Assembly: GCF_002188465.1 (NCBI RefSeq)
Contig: NZ_NINW01000026.1
Location: 115,620-179,619, forward strand
Direction of reading: 5' to 3'
DNA: 64,000 nucleotides
DNA from: Pigmentiphaga sp. NML080357
GTDB lineage: Bacteria > Pseudomonadota > Gammaproteobacteria > Burkholderiales > Burkholderiaceae_B
Under the pieces are notes generated by a model. The model was not told the DNA's origin. It was given only the letters and a program-made list of their open reading frames with translations, and searched no databases. A program made the translations under genes and the position numbers. Position 1 is the stretch's first letter, and the number at the start of each line of letters is the position of its first letter. This document shows positions 46,215-53,961 of the stretch, piece after piece.

Positions 46215-47411
46215 ATGGTTTCGATTCCCGCCAAGACCGCCGTTCCCCGCCCTGCCTGGCTCATCGCCGGCATCCTGCTCATCGCCGCCAACCTGCGCGC
46301 GCCCGTCACCGGCGTGGCCCCGGTGCTCGACATGATCCGCTCCGACCTGGATCTGACTGCCGCCGCTGCGGGCCTGCTCACCACGCTACCCTTGCTGGCC
46401 TTCGCCGCCGGATCGCCGGTGGCCGCCATGGTGGCCAGGCGCTACGGGCTGGAACGCGCGCTCATGGCGGCCCTGCTGGCGCTTACGGCGGGCCTGTGCC
46501 TCCGCCCCGCAGGAGCGGTCTGGGCCTTGTTCGCCGGTACGCTGCTGATCGGCGGCGCCATTGCGTTCGGCAACGTCCTGCTGCCCAGTCTGCTCAAGCG
46601 CGATTTTCCGAATCGCATCGCCAGCCTGACCTCCGGCTATGCCTTGACCATGGGCGTGGCTTCGGGAGTCGCCTCCGTGGTCGCGGTTCCTCTTGCGCTC
46701 TGGCCTGCGGGACCGGGCTGGCCGCTGGCCCTGTTCGCGCCCATCGTGCTGGCGGCGATCAGCACGGCGGTATGGCTGCCTCAATGGCGTGCCCGAGGCG
46801 CTGTCCCCGCGCCGTCGCCGCGGACCGCGAGCGGCCCGGACCGCCCCGTATGGAGGTCGGCGCTGGCCTGGCAGATTACGTTGTTCCTGGGCTTCAATTC
46901 GCTGGTCTATTACATCGTCTCGAGCTGGCTGCCGTCCATGCTGCACGATGCCGGCTATTCGCCGGCCGCCACGGGATCGCTCCATGGCATGCTGCAAGTG
47001 GCCTCGGCCGTCGTCGGCCTGCTCCTCATGCCGCTGGTCCGGCGCGTGCGCGACCAGCGCTGGCTGGCATTCGGAGTATCGGCGCTGTCGGTCGCCGGCC
47101 TCGCCGGCTTGCTGCTGGCGCCTGGATGGGCCGTGGCCTGGACGGTGCTTTACGGCTTCGGCGGCGGCGCCTCCATCATCCTGGGCCTGGCCTTCGTCAG
47201 TTTGCGCGTCGGCAATGCGCACCAGGCCGCCGCGCTGTCCGGGATGGCGCAGGCCATCGGCTATCTGCTGGCCGCGGGCGGCCCCACGGCCATCGGCGCG
47301 GTACACGACTGGGCCGGCGGCTGGACCGCCGCGCTGCTGATTTGCATCGCCTGCGCCTGCACGCAAGCGGTTTTCGGGCTATACGCCGGGCGCGACCGGC
47401 AACTGGCCTGA
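46215..47411 (+). CDS. MFS transporter, CynX/NimT family
   Basis: 398 residues with twelve hydrophobic segments. The N-terminal AWLIAGILLIAANLRAPVTGVAPVL with its NLR motif is characteristic of the CynX/NimT branch (cyanate uptake or 2-nitroimidazole export). Conserved LLPSLLKRDFP follows TM4. With the divergent NimR-like regulator, a role in exporting toxic small molecules is the best guess. The gap to the next gene (47412-47660) has no gene; a short GGCAC/GTGCC inverted repeat is present near 47547. Confidence 0.9.
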   Translation: MVSIPAKTAVPRPAWLIAGILLIAANLRAPVTGVAPVLDMIRSDLDLTAAAAGLLTTLPLLAFAAGSPVAAMVARRYGLERALMAALLALTAGLCLRPAGAVWALFAGTLLIGGAIAFGNVLLPSLLKRDFPNRIASLTSGYALTMGVASGVASVVAVPLALWPAGPGWPLALFAPIVLAAISTAVWLPQWRARGAVPAPSPRTASGPDRPVWRSALAWQITLFLGFNSLVYYIVSSWLPSMLHDAGYSPAATGSLHGMLQVASAVVGLLLMPLVRRVRDQRWLAFGVSALSVAGLAGLLLAPGWAVAWTVLYGFGGGASIILGLAFVSLRVGNAHQAAALSGMAQAIGYLLAAGGPTAIGAVHDWAGGWTAALLICIACACTQAVFGLYAGRDRQLA

Positions 47412-47660
47412 CGGCCTGGGGGACCGCTCCGCGGCCCCTCCTTCATCGACCCTCCCTCTGGCGTTCGACACGGCGCCCCGCATGGGCGCGCCGTCGTCCG
47501 GCTTCCCGCATAACAGCTTTGATTTCGCCGCCATAGGTGGCACTGCCGGTGCCGCCTACAGTATCGCCCGGGCATGGTGTGCGGACTCCCCGCGGCTCGC
47601 GCGCGGGGTATTTTCGACGTCCGTCACAGGCCCGAGAGACAAGAACCATAAGGAGAGGAG

Positions 47661-48497
47661 ATGACCATGGCCGTTCATCGGCATGGCGCGTCACACGACA
47701 TTCCGGGTGCGTCGCCCTTTTCGCATCACATCGTGCCAAACGGGGAGGCGCGCATTCGCGTTACCGCTTGCGGCCAGGGCATGCCCATCGTGCTGCTGCC
47801 CTCGCTGGGCCGCGACGTCGAGGACTTTTTCCCCATCGCCCGGGACCTGGCCGCCGCGGGCTGGCGCGTGCTCATGCCCAGTCCGCGCGGCATGGGCGGC
47901 AGCGTCGGTCCGCTGGCCGGCATACGGCTGCACGACCTGGCCTCGGACATCGCCGCGGTCATCGAACATGAGCGGGCCGGGCCGGCACTGGTGGCGGGTC
48001 ACGCCTTCGGCAACTGGGTCGCGCGCACCACGGCGGCCGATCACCCCAGCCTGGTCGCGGGCGTGGCGATCCTGGCCGCCGCTCACAAGCACTTTCCCGC
48101 ATCGCTGCGAGCGAGCATCGATGCCGCCATGGACGCTTCGTTGCCCACCGAGACGCGCCTGACGCATCTGCGCACGGCGTTCTTCGCTTCCGGCAGCGAT
48201 CCCTCGGTATGGCTCGATGGCTGGCATCCCGCGATTGCGCGAGCCCAACGCGCCGCCTCGGCCGCCACGGTGCAGTCCGCATGGTGGGCGGCGGGCGCCG
48301 CGCCCCTGCTCGACGTGCAGGCGAGCGAAGACGCCTTCGCCCCCCGCGCCGGCGCGCACTTGCTGCGGCAGGAGCTGGGTCCGCGGGTACGCATCGCCAC
48401 CATCGAGAACGCCGGCCACGCCTTGCTGCCCGAACAGCCTCGCGACGTCGCTGCCGCCCTCGTCGCATTCGCACAGACCTTGGAGAGGAGAAACTGA
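47661..48497 (+). CDS. alpha/beta-hydrolase fold protein lacking the serine nucleophile
   Basis: 278 residues, AAGGAG five bases before ATG 47661. The alpha/beta fold is clear: IVLLPSLGRDVEDFFPIARDLAAAGWRVLMPSPRGMGGS, then the nucleophile elbow, an acidic residue in VQASEDAFAP and the histidine in ENAGHALLPEQP. The elbow reads AGHAFGNW, so the Gly-x-Ser-x-Gly serine is alanine. It therefore cannot be an ordinary serine hydrolase; it may be a binding protein or use other chemistry. The stop overlaps the start of a Bug receptor by one base (TGATG), so the two are translated together. Confidence 0.88.
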   Translation: MTMAVHRHGASHDIPGASPFSHHIVPNGEARIRVTACGQGMPIVLLPSLGRDVEDFFPIARDLAAAGWRVLMPSPRGMGGSVGPLAGIRLHDLASDIAAVIEHERAGPALVAGHAFGNWVARTTAADHPSLVAGVAILAAAHKHFPASLRASIDAAMDASLPTETRLTHLRTAFFASGSDPSVWLDGWHPAIARAQRAASAATVQSAWWAAGAAPLLDVQASEDAFAPRAGAHLLRQELGPRVRIATIENAGHALLPEQPRDVAAALVAFAQTLERRN

Positions 48498-49486
48498 TGG
48501 ATGTCTTTCGTATCGCCTTGCGACCCGCGTTCAATTGGGCCGCGGCCTTGTTGCTGTTCCTGGTCGGCGGCGCCCATGCCGCCGGCCCGTATCCCGACCG
48601 TCCGCTGCGCCTGATCGTGCCTTTCCCCGCCGGCGGGGCGGCCGACATCATGGCACGTGGACTGGCGCAGCAACTGTCCGAGCAGTTGGGCCAGCAGGTC
48701 GTCATCGAGAACCGTGGCGGCGCCGGAGGCACGACGGCGGCCGAGTCCGTCGCCCAGGCCACGCCGGACGGTTATACGCTGTTCTTCGCCACGATGGGCA
48801 CGCAGGCCATCAATCCGTCGCTCTATGCCAAGCTGCGTTACGACCCGCTCAAGGATTTCGAGTACGTCAGCCTGACGCACACCACGCCCCGGGTATTGGT
48901 GGTGCACCCTTCCGTCCCCGCGCGCTCGGTCCAGGAACTGATCGCCCTGGCGAAAGCGCGGCCGGGCGCCTTGACTTACGGATCCGCCGGAAATGGGAGT
49001 TCGAGCCATTTGTCCGGCGCCCTGTTCGCCTCGATGGCCGACGTGCAGATGCTGCACGTGCCCTACAAAGGCAGCGCGCCGCTGCTGAACGACCTGCTGG
49101 CGGGACGCCTGACCATGACATTCGACTCCTACGCGGTCTACGCGGAGCACATTCGCTCGGGCAAGGTCCGGGCGCTGGGCGTCACCACGCTGACCCGCAT
49201 GAGTGCATTGCCCGACCTTCCCGCCATATCCGAAGCGGGATTGCAGGGGTACGATGTTTCGAACTGGCTCGGCGTCGTCGCGCCCAAGGGCACGCCTCAG
49301 GCAGTCGTGCAACGGCTGAACGCCGCCATTGCCAAGAGCATGGCGGACGAAGCCGGCCGGCGCCATCTGGCTTCCATGGGCATCGAGGCCACTTCAAGCA
49401 CGCCGGCGGAGTTCGCAGCCATGGTGGAAAGAGAAATCCCCAAATGGGCGCAGGTGGTCAGGAAATCCGGAGCGACGGTCGATTGA
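48497..49486 (+). CDS. Bug-family (TctC) substrate-binding protein
   Basis: 329 residues. The signal peptide ends near GGAHAAGPYP, then DRPLRLIVPFPAGGAADIMARGLA, VIENRGGAGGTTAAE, PDGYTLFFATMGT and VPYKGSAPLLNDLLAGR, the full Bug pattern. Translation is coupled to the upstream alpha/beta-hydrolase-fold gene (RBS GAGAGGAG). A periplasmic carboxylate receptor without a membrane partner in view. Converges on the mutarotase gene with a 15-bp gap. Confidence 0.93.
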   Translation: MDVFRIALRPAFNWAAALLLFLVGGAHAAGPYPDRPLRLIVPFPAGGAADIMARGLAQQLSEQLGQQVVIENRGGAGGTTAAESVAQATPDGYTLFFATMGTQAINPSLYAKLRYDPLKDFEYVSLTHTTPRVLVVHPSVPARSVQELIALAKARPGALTYGSAGNGSSSHLSGALFASMADVQMLHVPYKGSAPLLNDLLAGRLTMTFDSYAVYAEHIRSGKVRALGVTTLTRMSALPDLPAISEAGLQGYDVSNWLGVVAPKGTPQAVVQRLNAAIAKSMADEAGRRHLASMGIEATSSTPAEFAAMVEREIPKWAQVVRKSGATVD

Positions 49487-49501
49487 CGCCGGGCCGGCGG
49501 T

Positions 49502-50413
49502 TCACGCCGGCCAGTCGGAGGATCGCAGCGTCATTCCCATTTGTTCCGTGGCGCCGGGCTCGACGTGCAATACGTCGTCCCATACGCGGGCGGTTTCTAT
49601 GCAGAGCATGTCGCGCCACGCGTCCGGACGGAACTGTGACAGCCGGAGCGACTTGTCGACCCATGGGTTCCACACCACGGCCGAACGGGAGCCGAAGGCC
49701 TGGACATGGAGGGTCCGGCGCCAGCCGGGATCGCGAATCGAAAGCGGCCGGTCTATGCCTGTATAGATTCGATCGGTCTCGGCCTCGATCGGCAGCGGTC
49801 CTTGTTGCACATGCATCGACCACTCCCGCAGCGTATCGACATAGTGCGTTCCCTCGAGCCCTTCCACCGTCACGCCGCGGACGTCGCTGACCGCGAAATA
49901 GGTATGCAGCGCCTGGCTGATCGTCAGTGTTTCGCGCCCGGTATTGCGGGTCGACAAAGTGAGCGTCAACGCCTCGTCCAGGCGGACTTCCAGCATCAAC
50001 TCGGCCGCGTGCTGCCATCCGCCCCAACCGGATGGCAGCACGAGCCGCAGGCACAGGCGCGCCGCCCCCGGCTGCGGGCCGGCTTCGGCCACGTCCCAGT
50101 CGAGCGCGCGAACGAAGCCGTGGGCAGGTGCATCGGCTCCCGCGGCAAGCATGGCACGCACTGCCGCAGGATTGCGGTCGAACTGGCCGAACCACGGCCA
50201 GCACACCGGGATGCCGCCGCGCACCGGCTGCCCGGCCGCGAATGCCGCGGCATCGCTGAGCCACACCACGGGCCGTTGTCCGCGCGGCGTATAGCGCAGC
50301 AGTTGCGCGCCCTGCCGCGCCACCAGCGCCTCGCCATGAGGCGAAACCAGGCGCCAGCAAGGCAGTTCGCCGACAGTGCATGCCTCGACGGCGGTGGACA
50401 GCTTTTCGTCCAT
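49502..50413 (-). CDS. D-hexose-6-phosphate mutarotase (YeaD-like)
   Basis: 303 residues of the aldose-1-epimerase fold. Sequence landmarks are RQGAQLLRYTPRGQRPVVWLSDAA, GGIPVCWPWFGQ, HGFVRALDW with one catalytic His, and QALHTYFAVSDV with the second. It interconverts anomers of hexose 6-phosphates. It starts six bases after the siderophore-interacting protein gene and may be co-transcribed with it; no functional link is obvious. Confidence 0.92.
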   Translation of the reverse strand: MDEKLSTAVEACTVGELPCWRLVSPHGEALVARQGAQLLRYTPRGQRPVVWLSDAAAFAAGQPVRGGIPVCWPWFGQFDRNPAAVRAMLAAGADAPAHGFVRALDWDVAEAGPQPGAARLCLRLVLPSGWGGWQHAAELMLEVRLDEALTLTLSTRNTGRETLTISQALHTYFAVSDVRGVTVEGLEGTHYVDTLREWSMHVQQGPLPIEAETDRIYTGIDRPLSIRDPGWRRTLHVQAFGSRSAVVWNPWVDKSLRLSQFRPDAWRDMLCIETARVWDDVLHVEPGATEQMGMTLRSSDWPA

Positions 50414-50419
50414 GGCGGT

Positions 50420-51235
50420 TCAGTCCTCGTGGTTTTCGTGCGTGGCCGAGGCCCCCTGCTTCCAATAGCCCGCGGCCTTGATCCATTCCTTGGGCACTTG
50501 CCAATTCTGCACCAGTATCTGGCGCACGCGCTTGGCCACGCCCGACTCGGCGGCCACCCAGACATACCAGTCGCCCTCCGGTTTGCGCAACGCGGAGACC
50601 GCTCCCGCAAGCAACTCGGGATTGCCGGGCTGCGCGCCATTGCGATGGATCCAGTGGACCTGCGCCTGCGCGCGCGTGGAGAAAACCTGCTCCTCGGCCG
50701 CGTCGGCCACCTCCACCACCACCGTGGCGCGTGCGTCGGCGGGCAGCTCCTCCAGTCGCCGGGCGATGGCCGGCAAGGCCGTCTCGTCGCCTACCAGGAG
50801 GTAGCCATCGAACGCGCCGTCCACCACGAACGAGCCACGCGGGCCGCCTACGCCCAGGTACTGGCCGACGGCGGCCTGCTGCGCCCATTCGGCCGCCGGA
50901 CCGTCGCCATGCAGCGCGAATTCGATGTCCAGTTCGCCGGCCGCCGGGTCATACCGGCGTGGCGTGTAGTCGCGTGCAGGCGGTCGAGGCTGGCCTTCGG
51001 GGAAGACCATGCCGTTGGGCCCGGGCGACGGCACCGCGGGCCGCTCCTGGCCGGGCGCGGGAAAGAAGAGCTTGACGTGGTCGTCATAGGCGGCGCTGAC
51101 GAAGCCCGCCAGATCGTCGCCACCCAGCGTCACGCGCAAGAGGCGCGGCGTGACCGGCTTGACCGCGCGCACCTGCAGCAGGCGGAATTTGAGTTCGTGG
51201 CGAATGCGGCGAGCCGCTCGTTCGATTTTTTCCAT
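50420..51235 (-). CDS. siderophore-interacting protein, NAD(P)H-dependent ferric-chelate reductase (YqjH-like)
   Basis: 271 residues. An FAD-binding barrel with the RDYTPRRYD flavin motif and a C-terminal SIP domain (GDETALPAIARRLEELPADARATVVVEVADAAEE; WVAAESGVAKRVRQILVQ). Such enzymes reduce ferric siderophores in the cytoplasm to release iron. Together with the PadR regulator 32 bp upstream it reproduces the E. coli yqjI-yqjH pairing, in which YqjI is a metal-responsive repressor. Confidence 0.93.
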   Translation of the reverse strand: MEKIERAARRIRHELKFRLLQVRAVKPVTPRLLRVTLGGDDLAGFVSAAYDDHVKLFFPAPGQERPAVPSPGPNGMVFPEGQPRPPARDYTPRRYDPAAGELDIEFALHGDGPAAEWAQQAAVGQYLGVGGPRGSFVVDGAFDGYLLVGDETALPAIARRLEELPADARATVVVEVADAAEEQVFSTRAQAQVHWIHRNGAQPGNPELLAGAVSALRKPEGDWYVWVAAESGVAKRVRQILVQNWQVPKEWIKAAGYWKQGASATHENHED

Positions 51236-51267
51236 GGTTCTTCCAGAATCGTTACAGGGATGGCGGC

Positions 51268-51813
51268 CTACTTGCCGAGGATCTCGGCCGTGGCGCGCCG
51301 AAGAATGGCGGCGATGCGCATGGCTTCGCCTGCATCACAGGCGCCGACTTCATGCAGGGCCTGCTTGAGCGCATAGCGTGCGAGCATGAGGTCTTCGGGC
51401 GTACCCGGAGCGATGGTGTCGAGACGGTCTTCGCCTTCGAACACGCGACGTACCTGGGCCATGCGCGCGCCGACCCGCTCGAGGTCCCCAAGAATGCGAT
51501 CGGCCTGCTCGCGATGGCGGTCCAGATGGATGCGCCCTTCCTCTGTCAGGCTGTAGCGCTTTTTCGTGCCTTCCACGCTGACGACGGCATGGCCGACGTC
51601 TTCGAGATAGGCCAGCGCCGGGTACACCATGCCCGAGCTGGGGTTGTAGAAACCGGACGACCGTTCGGACAACTGCTTGATCAATTCGTATCCGTGGCGC
51701 GGCTGTTCTTCCAGCAGCGCCAGGAGAATGAGTTGCAGGTCCTCCGCCGCTAGCTTGCGTCCCATTCGCATGCCCAGGCCACGTCCGGGGGGCGCGGTAT
51801 TGCCGGCTTGCAT
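51268..51813 (-). CDS. PadR-family regulator (YqjI-like)
   Basis: 181 residues from ATG 51813; a GTG at 51834 is in frame, but it would sit beside the operator. The PadR winged HTH is clear (LQLILLALLEEQPRHGYELIKQLSERSSGFYNPSSGMVYPALAYLEDVGHAVV, KKRYSLTEEGR), followed by a helical dimerisation domain. E. coli YqjI has a His-rich N-terminus for nickel; this protein does not, so metal control is uncertain. Direct repeats and a palindrome upstream fit an autoregulated operator. Confidence 0.92.
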   Translation of the reverse strand: MQAGNTAPPGRGLGMRMGRKLAAEDLQLILLALLEEQPRHGYELIKQLSERSSGFYNPSSGMVYPALAYLEDVGHAVVSVEGTKKRYSLTEEGRIHLDRHREQADRILGDLERVGARMAQVRRVFEGEDRLDTIAPGTPEDLMLARYALKQALHEVGACDAGEAMRIAAILRRATAEILGK

Positions 51814-51836
51814 CACTGTTTCCACTCCATGCACAC

Positions 51837-51875
51837 TATATCTAAAAACATGTTTTCCGATATATCTTAAAACAT
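51837..51875. promoter_or_regulatory. PadR operator region
   Basis: TATATCTAAAAACAT (51837-51851) and TATATCTTAAAACAT (51861-51875) are 15-bp direct repeats with one mismatch and a 24-bp period. The perfect palindrome AAAACATGTTTT (51845-51856) overlaps the first. This is the most A/T-rich stretch nearby and lies 24 bases upstream of the padR ATG. Confidence 0.65.
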
Positions 51876-51915
51876 AAATAGCACCAGAACCAGCGTCCCG
51901 GACGGGTCTGGTGGC

Positions 51916-51950
51916 TTATCCACCACTTCTGTGGACAAGCTTGGGGATAG
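51916..51950 (+). repeat. 35-bp direct repeat, left flank of the orphan atpC-like gene
   Basis: TTATCC, then CTGTGGACAAGC, then TGGGGATAG. It matches the copy at 52446-52480 in 29 of 35 positions without gaps. Internal TTATCC/GGATA arms could form a hairpin, and TTATCCACC and TGTGGACAA each resemble a DnaA box. Confidence 0.75.
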
Positions 51951-52053
51951 CATGGTGATGACGTCGCCAAACCCGCATGGAGACACGCTTTGAAACACTT
52001 CGCCCATCCGCCGGGCAGCCGTCCCGGGGGTCGGACGTCGGCACTAGGACATC

Positions 52054-52431
52054 ATGCTGATAGACATCGTCAATGCGGAAGCCACCGTTTTCTCCGGAAA
52101 CGCCAGCTTCGTCCGGCTTCCGGGCAAGGAAGGATCACTTGGCATACTGCCGGGCCACATCCCGCTCCTGACCTGGCTCAGGGAAGGAGTGATCTACATA
52201 CGGCGGCAGGAAGGCGACGAGCAGGTTTATGTGTCCGGCGGACTGGCCGAAGTCATGCCCCAGGGGGTGACGGTTCTGGCCGATACGGCGGTGCGGACGA
52301 CAGGGATGGACGAAGCCCGGGCCAGCCAGGCGCGTACCCAGGCCCTCAACCGTACGCATGACCGGCTCGACGCGATGCGCTACGCCGCCGCGCGGGCCGA
52401 GCTGCTGACGAGCCTGAAGCGGGGGCGCTGA
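52054..52431 (+). CDS. orphan F0F1 ATP-synthase epsilon-subunit paralogue (AtpC-like)
   Basis: 125 residues. The N-terminal beta-sandwich is well conserved (IDIVNAEATVFSGNASFVRLPGKEGSLGILPGHIPLLTWL, VYVSGGLAEVMPQGVTVLADTAVR), and a two-helix C-terminus rich in Arg/Ala/Glu ends in LTSLKRGR. It is slightly shorter than the housekeeping epsilon (~135-140) and stands alone: no other ATP-synthase gene is in the window. Direct 35-bp repeats flank it on both sides. It might modulate the synthase as an alternative inhibitory subunit, or be a duplicated relic; the intact frame and conserved core argue for function. Confidence 0.85.
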   Translation: MLIDIVNAEATVFSGNASFVRLPGKEGSLGILPGHIPLLTWLREGVIYIRRQEGDEQVYVSGGLAEVMPQGVTVLADTAVRTTGMDEARASQARTQALNRTHDRLDAMRYAAARAELLTSLKRGR

Positions 52432-52445
52432 TCTGTAACGGGGAG

Positions 52446-52480
52446 TTATCCCCGGCCGCTGTGGACAAGCCTGGGGATAG
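52446..52480 (+). repeat. 35-bp direct repeat, right flank of the orphan atpC-like gene
   Basis: TTATCC, then CTGTGGACAAGC, then TGGGGATAG, starting 15 bases after the atpC-like stop and exactly 530 bp from the left copy. TATCCCC/GGGGATA arms give a 7-bp stem, so it could also act as a weak terminator. Confidence 0.75.
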
Positions 52481-52565
52481 GCCTGGGATATGGACAGGCG
52501 AGGCCCGGCCTACCGGGCCTGGCAACAGATCGATCAAAAAATCGGCATCGTCCGCCAGGCGACCA

Positions 52566-53282
52566 TCAATCCGAAATACTCGGCGCCCAGAACACCTGGG
52601 CGATGGCGGGATTGCCGGCCAGCTTGGCCGTCACCCGGTCCAGATCGGAGCCCTGGATGGACGTCGCCATCAGCGTAGCCTTGATTTCGATTTCGTCGTC
52701 GCCGAATGGCACCACCTCGAGATCGCCCAGCGGGTAGTTCTCCTTTTCCAGCTCGGCCTCGAGCGCAGCCATGGCCGCGGTGCGATGGGCCGTGCCGGTG
52801 ATCACGTGAATGATGCTGGTGACCTCGGACGACAGAACGTCCACGGGCTTGCGATTGAAGGTATTGACCACGGGCCGCAGCAGCGTATTGGCGGCCAGCA
52901 CGAACACCGTGGCCAGCACGGCCTCGGCGATCAGGTCCGCGCCCGCGCAGGAACCGATGGCGGCCGACCCCCACAGCGTGGCGGCGGTATTGAGGCCGCG
53001 CACATTGCCCTCTTCCCGCATGATCACGCCCGCACCCAGGAACCCCACGCCCGATACCACGTAGGACGCGACCCGCGCGGCGCCCTCCGGCCCGGCGATG
53101 CGCATCGCCATGTCGACGAAGATGGCGGCGCCCAGCGCCACCAGGACGTTGGTACGCAAGCCCGCGGTACGCTGCCGGTACTGACGCTCGAGCCCGACGA
53201 GCGCGCCGAGCACGAACGCGGTGGTCAGACTGACCAGCGTATCGAGCAGTTCCAGGGTCTGGATATTGGCAAGAGCCTTCAT
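52566..53282 (-). CDS. MgtC/SapB-family membrane protein
   Basis: 238 residues from ATG 53282 (RBS GAGG). The membrane domain carries the family signatures GALVGLERQYRQRTAGLRTNVLVALGAA and SGVGFLGAGVIMREEGNVRGLNTAATLWGSAAIG. A cytoplasmic C-terminal ACT-like domain follows (about 155-238). MgtC-type proteins affect magnesium adaptation, ATP synthase activity and virulence in several pathogens. It lies 95 bp downstream of a small ACT-like protein and two genes from the orphan ATP-synthase epsilon paralogue. Confidence 0.93.
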   Translation of the reverse strand: MKALANIQTLELLDTLVSLTTAFVLGALVGLERQYRQRTAGLRTNVLVALGAAIFVDMAMRIAGPEGAARVASYVVSGVGFLGAGVIMREEGNVRGLNTAATLWGSAAIGSCAGADLIAEAVLATVFVLAANTLLRPVVNTFNRKPVDVLSSEVTSIIHVITGTAHRTAAMAALEAELEKENYPLGDLEVVPFGDDEIEIKATLMATSIQGSDLDRVTAKLAGNPAIAQVFWAPSISD

Positions 53283-53377
53283 GAGGACCTCGTTGTTCTT
53301 GTTGTGGCCGGCGGCGCAAGGCGAATGCGGGCTGCCGGCCGCTCGGCCGGCAGCATAGCGCGCCTTTGCCGCAAGGC

Positions 53378-53701
53378 TTATTGCAGTTGTTCGTATCGCA
53401 CGCGCTGGATGTCGGGATGCCGGCCCAGGCCCAGCGCAACGGCGTTCAGCGCGCCGCGCAGATGGGGCGGGCACTGCAAGGTGACCGACATGCGGTGGAT
53501 CGAATCATGGGCGGGCGCGCTAGCCACCCGCATCTGGGAAATGCGCAAATCCCTGGCAGAGAGCTCGGCGTGCAGATGCTGGCGCAGCCGGTCCAGCCTC
53601 GGGTTGGCGCTGAAAACGGTCAGCCGGTAGGACTGCACCCGCTTGCGTGATGCGCGCGCGGCCTTGCCGCGCCAGGCGCCCAGGATGTTGGCGAAACGCA
53701 T
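53378..53701 (-). CDS. small ACT-like protein next to mgtC
   Basis: 107 residues from ATG 53701, with an excellent CAGGAGG ribosome site. No family I can name firmly. After a basic start (MRFANILGAWRGKAARASRKRVQ) the body (SYRLTVFSANPRLDRLRQHLHAELSARDLRISQMRVAS... LNAVALGLGRHPDIQRVRYEQLQ) alternates beta/alpha/beta like the C-terminal ACT domain of MgtC proteins, ending in a predicted strand. It may be a detached regulatory domain working with MgtC; both are transcribed together behind a structured leader. Confidence 0.7.
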   Translation of the reverse strand: MRFANILGAWRGKAARASRKRVQSYRLTVFSANPRLDRLRQHLHAELSARDLRISQMRVASAPAHDSIHRMSVTLQCPPHLRGALNAVALGLGRHPDIQRVRYEQLQ

Positions 53702-53754
53702 GATGACCTCCTGGCAGACAGGAAGACGGACCATGCCGCTCGGCGAACGCGGCG

Positions 53755-53844
53755 GCCTGCCTTGGGCAGGCGCAAGAAGACGGGGAACCTCGGGGATCGG
53801 GGAAACCGCATCCTGGCTTGGCAGGACGCGGCAGACAAATCTGC
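53755..53844 (-). promoter_or_regulatory. structured leader upstream of the ACT-like/mgtC operon
   Basis: Three adjacent stems on the minus strand: GCAGA-TTTG-TCTGC (53844-53831), CGCgTCCTG/CAGGAtGCG (53830-53807), and a perfect GCCTGCC-CAA-GGCAGGC (53771-53755). An upstream GCAGG (53852-53848) could instead pair with CCTGC inside the second stem, so two exclusive folds are possible. It does not match the M-box or yybP-ykoY sequence consensus as I know them. It may sense a metal or another signal; this is inference. The rest of 53702-53961 shows no gene. Confidence 0.45.
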
Positions 53845-53961
53845 GGACCTGCTAAGCGGCGTTTGCCGAAATGGCGCGACTACTGCCGTCGTTATCCACG
53901 ACTTGCCTCGAAAAAAGTTGGAACCCCATGATTCTAGCCCAGCCCCGCTCTAGGGACAACC

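Noticed and set aside
51916..52480. TTATCCACC and TGTGGACAA matches as a replication origin
   Set aside because: Only two imperfect boxes per repeat, no AT-rich unwinding region and no dnaA, dnaN, gidA or parAB genes nearby.
53755..53852. Known magnesium (M-box) or manganese (yybP-ykoY) riboswitch upstream of mgtC
   Set aside because: The conserved cores of these classes, as I know them, are not visible; only generic stems are, so I left it as an unnamed structured leader.
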